A stretch of 64,000 nucleotides of DNA from Phytoactinopolyspora halophila. GTDB taxonomy: Bacteria > Actinomycetota > Actinomycetes > Jiangellales > Jiangellaceae. A model generated the notes under the pieces. That model saw nothing but the letters and a program-made list of their open reading frames with translations, searched no databases and was not told where the DNA came from. This document shows, one piece after another, positions 61,234 to 64,000 of this stretch (position 1 is the stretch's first letter; each line of letters opens with the position of its first letter). Location of the stretch: positions 1-64,000 of the forward strand of contig NZ_QMIG01000023.1 of the NCBI RefSeq assembly GCF_003287285.1. The letters run 5' to 3'. The position numbers were made by a program, and so were the translations under genes.

Positions 61234-62256
61234 TTAATTCGCGTCGAGTATCTGACTGACATAACGTGCAACAGCACCGACCGCCGCGATCGTTCCCGGA
61301 TAGTCCATCCGGGTCGGGCCGAGAACGCCCATGCTGCCCACCGTCTCGTTGCCCGGACCGTAGCCGGTCGTGACAACGGACGTGGAGAACAAGCCCGACT
61401 GGGCGTTCTCCTCACCGATTCGGACCGTAACCGGCGATGTGCTCGTCGCCTGCCCCAGCAGTTTCAACAGTACGACCTGCTCCTCCAGGGCAGACAGCAA
61501 CGGCTCGAGTTCCACGTCGAACTCTTGCCCGTAACGGGCGAGGTTCGCCGTTCCGGCGACCGCGACCCGCTCCTCGTGCCGTTCCACCAACGCTTCCAGC
61601 AATGACACTGCCACACCCGACACGACGGGCCGGTCCTCCGGTGCGAACTGTTCTGGCAGATCGCTGACCGTCGACGCGACGGATGTGAAGTCCAATCCCA
61701 CCACCAGCTCGTTCAGCCGCGCCCGGAGATCTCCGAGCAAGCTGTCGTCTGGCTCCTGAGGCAGCTCGACCACGCGCTGCTCGACCCGGCCCGTGTTGGT
61801 GATCAGCACGATCAATACGCGCGCACCCGCCACCGGGACGAGCTCGACATGGCGGACCGTTGACCGGGTGAGCGACGGATACTGGACGACGGCGGCCTGC
61901 CGGGTGAGTTGCGCCAGCAACCGCACCGTCCGGGATATGACGTCGTCGAGATCGACCGCGCCATCGAGGAACGAACGGATCGCCCTGCGCTCCGCCGGAG
62001 ACAGCGGCTTGACGGTGGAAAGGCGGTCAACGAACAGGCGATACCCCTTGTCCGTGGGAATCCTGCCCGCACTCGTATGCGGCTGGGCGATGTACCCTTC
62101 CTCCTCCAGAGTGGCCATATCGTTACGGATGGTTGCCGACGATACGCCCAAATGGTGCCGATCTACCAGCGCCTTCGAACCGACCGGCTCGTGTGTGTCG
62201 ACGTAGTCCTCGACGATTGCCCGCAGGACTTCCAGCTTGCGGTCATCGATCGGCAC
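61234..62256 (-). CDS. hrcA: Heat-inducible transcription repressor HrcA
   Basis: 340-aa repressor of class I heat-shock genes. An N-terminal winged helix ([21 protein letters not shown]) is followed by the GAF-like and insertion domains. GTG at 62256 is chosen because GGGAGG lies eight bases upstream and homologues start near [13 protein letters not shown]-type sequence. A CIRCE-type operator at 62290-62316 indicates autoregulation. Confidence 0.95.
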   Translation of the reverse strand: MPIDDRKLEVLRAIVEDYVDTHEPVGSKALVDRHHLGVSSATIRNDMATLEEEGYIAQPHTSAGRIPTDKGYRLFVDRLSTVKPLSPAERRAIRSFLDGAVDLDDVISRTVRLLAQLTRQAAVVQYPSLTRSTVRHVELVPVAGARVLIVLITNTGRVEQRVVELPQEPDDSLLGDLRARLNELVVGLDFTSVASTVSDLPEQFAPEDRPVVSGVAVSLLEALVERHEERVAVAGTANLARYGQEFDVELEPLLSALEEQVVLLKLLGQATSTSPVTVRIGEENAQSGLFSTSVVTTGYGPGNETVGSMGVLGPTRMDYPGTIAAVGAVARYVSQILDAN

Positions 62257-62289
62257 GCCATGCACCTCCCTGGACACCACTGCAGCCTG

Positions 62290-62316
62290 TTGGCACTCAC
62301 GCCTTCCAAGTGCCAA
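62290..62316. promoter_or_regulatory. CIRCE-type operator of hrcA-dnaJ
   Basis: TTGGCACTC, nine bases, AAGTGCCAA. The CIRCE consensus is TTAGCACTC-N9-GAGTGCTAA; this copy has changes in both arms that keep most pairing. It lies 33-60 bases before the hrcA start. Confidence 0.85.
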
Positions 62317-62401
62317 TTCTACGTTGCTCGTCCAGTGCCGTCGCTCCCCTACGGCGACGCCTCACCCACTACCGCCCCACGACGTAGTAACGTCGCGGAT
62401 T

Positions 62402-63241
62402 GTGACGCGAATTCCGGACCGTTACGGCCCCGACGTGCTGGCCCGCTCACCACACCCGAAACGCCCGACCAGCGTGGAAACAGCTGCCGAGCCCGGCCTC
62501 GTCGTCGAAGACGCACAGAGCGGCTTCTGCGGCGCGGTGGTCGAATGCGACAAACATGGTGTCACCCTCGAAGACCGGCACGGCAACCGCCGCGCCTTCC
62601 CGCTCGGACCGGGATTCTGGATCGACGGCAAGCCTGTCGCGCTGGTGCGGCCGAACCACCGGGCTCCCACCAAGCCCTCCCGCACGGCGTCCGGCTCACG
62701 CCCCGTCGAAAAGCAGCGCGCCCGGGTCGCCCGGGAAAGCCGGATCTACGTTGAAGGCAAGCACGACGCCGAACTGGTGGAAAAGATCTGGGGAGATGAC
62801 CTGCGTGTCGAGGGCGTCGTCGTCGAGGAGCTCGGCGGTGCGGACGATCTGATGGAGATCGTCCGTGACTTTCGTCCCGACGCGACCCGCCGGCTCGGCG
62901 TCCTTCTCGACCACATGGTGGAGGGCACCAAGGAAGCCCGGATCGCCGGACAGGTGGCCGAGGGTCCCCTCGGTGACCACGTACTGATCGTCGGCCACCC
63001 GTATGTCGACATCTGGCAGGCGGTGCGGCCCTCGGTGCTCGGCATCGATGCCTGGCCCACCGTCCCCAGGGGAGTGCCCTGGAAAGAAGGGGTGATCGAT
63101 GCACTCGGCTGGTCGGGAGATCCGCCCGCGGTATGGCGGCGGATCCGGGAGTCGGTGACCACCTACACCGATCTCGAACCCGCCTTCCTCGGCCGTGTCG
63201 AGGAGCTGATCGACTTCGTGACGGCCGCGGAATCGGCCTAG
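62402..63241 (+). CDS. DUF3097 family protein
   Basis: 279-aa actinobacterial protein of unknown function. After a basic N-terminus it has a domain ending ESRIYVEGKHDAELVEKIWG, which resembles the TOPRIM Glu motif and may indicate a metal-binding nucleic-acid domain. It is usually located between hrcA and hemW, as here. GTG at 62402 is used; TAGTAA (62385-62390) could be a -10 box giving a nearly leaderless transcript. Confidence 0.82.
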   Translation: MTRIPDRYGPDVLARSPHPKRPTSVETAAEPGLVVEDAQSGFCGAVVECDKHGVTLEDRHGNRRAFPLGPGFWIDGKPVALVRPNHRAPTKPSRTASGSRPVEKQRARVARESRIYVEGKHDAELVEKIWGDDLRVEGVVVEELGGADDLMEIVRDFRPDATRRLGVLLDHMVEGTKEARIAGQVAEGPLGDHVLIVGHPYVDIWQAVRPSVLGIDAWPTVPRGVPWKEGVIDALGWSGDPPAVWRRIRESVTTYTDLEPAFLGRVEELIDFVTAAESA

Positions 63242-63309
63242 GTACGGCAGCCGCCGTCCTGGCCACCGTTCGGTTCGTGACGGTTCAGCCCAGATACGGG
63301 CCCGGAGGG

Positions 63310-64000
63310 TCAGCCCAGAAGATCCCGGACCACCGCGTCGGCCATGAGCCTGCCACGCAACGTCAACACCAGCCGGCCTTCCGACAGCGCGTCCGCGTCG
63401 GCGAGCCCTCCGTCAACCGCTCGCCAGGCCGCAGCCCAGCCGTCGTCGTCGAGCACCGCGCCGTCGAGACCGCCGGCCAGCCGCACTTCGAGGAGCACGC
63501 GTTCCATCTCGCGCGTGCGCGCATCGAGGATCTCGCGGGCATACGCGGGGCTCTGTCCCTCGGCCAGCCGCCGCGCCCACGACGCCGGATGTTTCAGATT
63601 CCACCACCGGGTCCCGCCCACATGGCTGTGCGCTCCCGGGCCGATGCCCCACCAGTCGGCACCGGTCCAATACAGCAAGTTGTGGGCACACCGCGCGTCC
63701 GGCGTCCGGGCCCAGTTGGACACCTCGTACCAGCTGAATCCCGCGGCCGTCAGGACGTCCTCTGCCAGGATGTACTTGTCGGCATGATCGTCGTCGTCCG
63801 GCATCGGAAGCTCGCCGCGCGCGATTCGCGCGGCCAGGCGCGTCCCCTCCTCCACGATCAAGGCATACGCACTCACATGATCCGGATCGGCACCGATCGC
63901 CGCCTCCAGGCTCGCCCGCCAATCGTCCTGGCTCTCGCCGGGCGTTCCATAGATCAAATCGAGGCTGACGTGTTCGAATCCGGCCGCCCGCGCCTCGCGC
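63310..64000 (-). CDS. hemW: Heme chaperone HemW (C-terminal part; runs off the window)
   Basis: The last about 229 residues of a HemN-like radical SAM protein. Visible are SLDLIYGTPGES, YALIVEEGTRLAAR, the FSWYEVSNWA block and NLLYWTGADWWGIGPGAHSH, all typical of HemW. The N-terminal CxxxCxxC iron-sulfur motif is beyond position 64000. The final domain (after about residue 150 of this part) is the winged-helix HemW C-terminus. Convergent with the DUF3097 gene, 68 bases apart. Confidence 0.92.
   Translation of the reverse strand, partial: REARAAGFEHVSLDLIYGTPGESQDDWRASLEAAIGADPDHVSAYALIVEEGTRLAARIARGELPMPDDDDHADKYILAEDVLTAAGFSWYEVSNWARTPDARCAHNLLYWTGADWWGIGPGAHSHVGGTRWWNLKHPASWARRLAEGQSPAYAREILDARTREMERVLLEVRLAGGLDGAVLDDDGWAAAWRAVDGGLADADALSEGRLVLTLRGRLMADAVVRDLLG

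Overview
The window is a high-GC, gene-dense chromosomal segment of an actinomycete. Evidence for this: Streptomyces-like gene order, frequent GTG starts, a bacterial NHEJ ligase, a RamB-type regulator beside aceA, a CmtR-type ArsR protein and leaderless-looking promoters. The set resembles Jiangella-like or other high-GC soil or halotolerant actinomycetes, but genus is an inference. I found no rRNA, tRNA, CRISPR, IS element, integrase or biosynthetic cluster.

Layout. 0.1-3.6 kb: DNA repair (LigD with PE-ligase-polymerase order, Fpg/Nei glycosylase). 3.7-11 kb: dGTPase, L-2-hydroxyglutarate oxidase, and the glyoxylate shunt (aceB, aceA) divergent from its RamB-type regulator. 11-12.6 kb: a sortase and its probable surface substrate. 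12.9-27.7 kb: ppdK, dusB, an ABC-2 exporter, glyS, a YibE/F protein, then a zinc block (zur, znuA, znuC, znuB) and a CmtR/cation-efflux pair. 27.7-32.4 kb: amidase, uppS, recO, D-Ala-D-Ala carboxypeptidase. 32.7-39.4 kb: small-molecule catabolism (carboxymuconolactone-decarboxylase-like protein, an unrecognised 483-aa protein, formamidase, GlxR, Hyi, ketoglutarate semialdehyde dehydrogenase). 39.6-42.3 kb: leuA and a sirtuin. 42.4-50.4 kb: an arabinan-use cluster (U32-like protein, GH51, GH43, ABC permeases and binding protein, GntR regulator). 50.4-64 kb: the conserved housekeeping block era, corC, ybeY, phoH, hinT, rsmE, dnaJ, hrcA, hemW, with a sigma factor/membrane-protein pair inserted in opposite orientation.

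The backbone (hemW-hrcA-dnaJ-rsmE-hinT-phoH-ybeY-corC-era ... leuA ... recO-uppS ... zur-glyS-dusB-ppdK) is an order familiar from other actinobacteria. The arabinan cluster, the catabolic genes and the sigma pair look like insertions into it.

The most unusual signal is a set of very long, perfect, AT-rich inverted repeats at gene ends. Three copies share the cap-and-stem ATGATCATGAACACTA (family A). Two share ATGATCATGTTTGGTACG (family B). Two more have the same architecture but unrelated sequence (C, D). Outside and inside the conserved stem the copies differ from each other, yet each copy stays self-complementary. They sit at 3' ends of genes, twice supply the stop codon, and twice lie immediately upstream of the next gene. 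They probably act as terminators, but their uniformity suggests a dispersed repeat family.

Other regulatory sites I could read: a Zur box on a leaderless znuA promoter, a CIRCE-type operator before hrcA, a LacI-type operator overlapping the start codon of the arabinan-cluster binding protein, a DasR-like site before dacB, an inverted repeat over the ramB start region, and alternating helices in the leuA leader.
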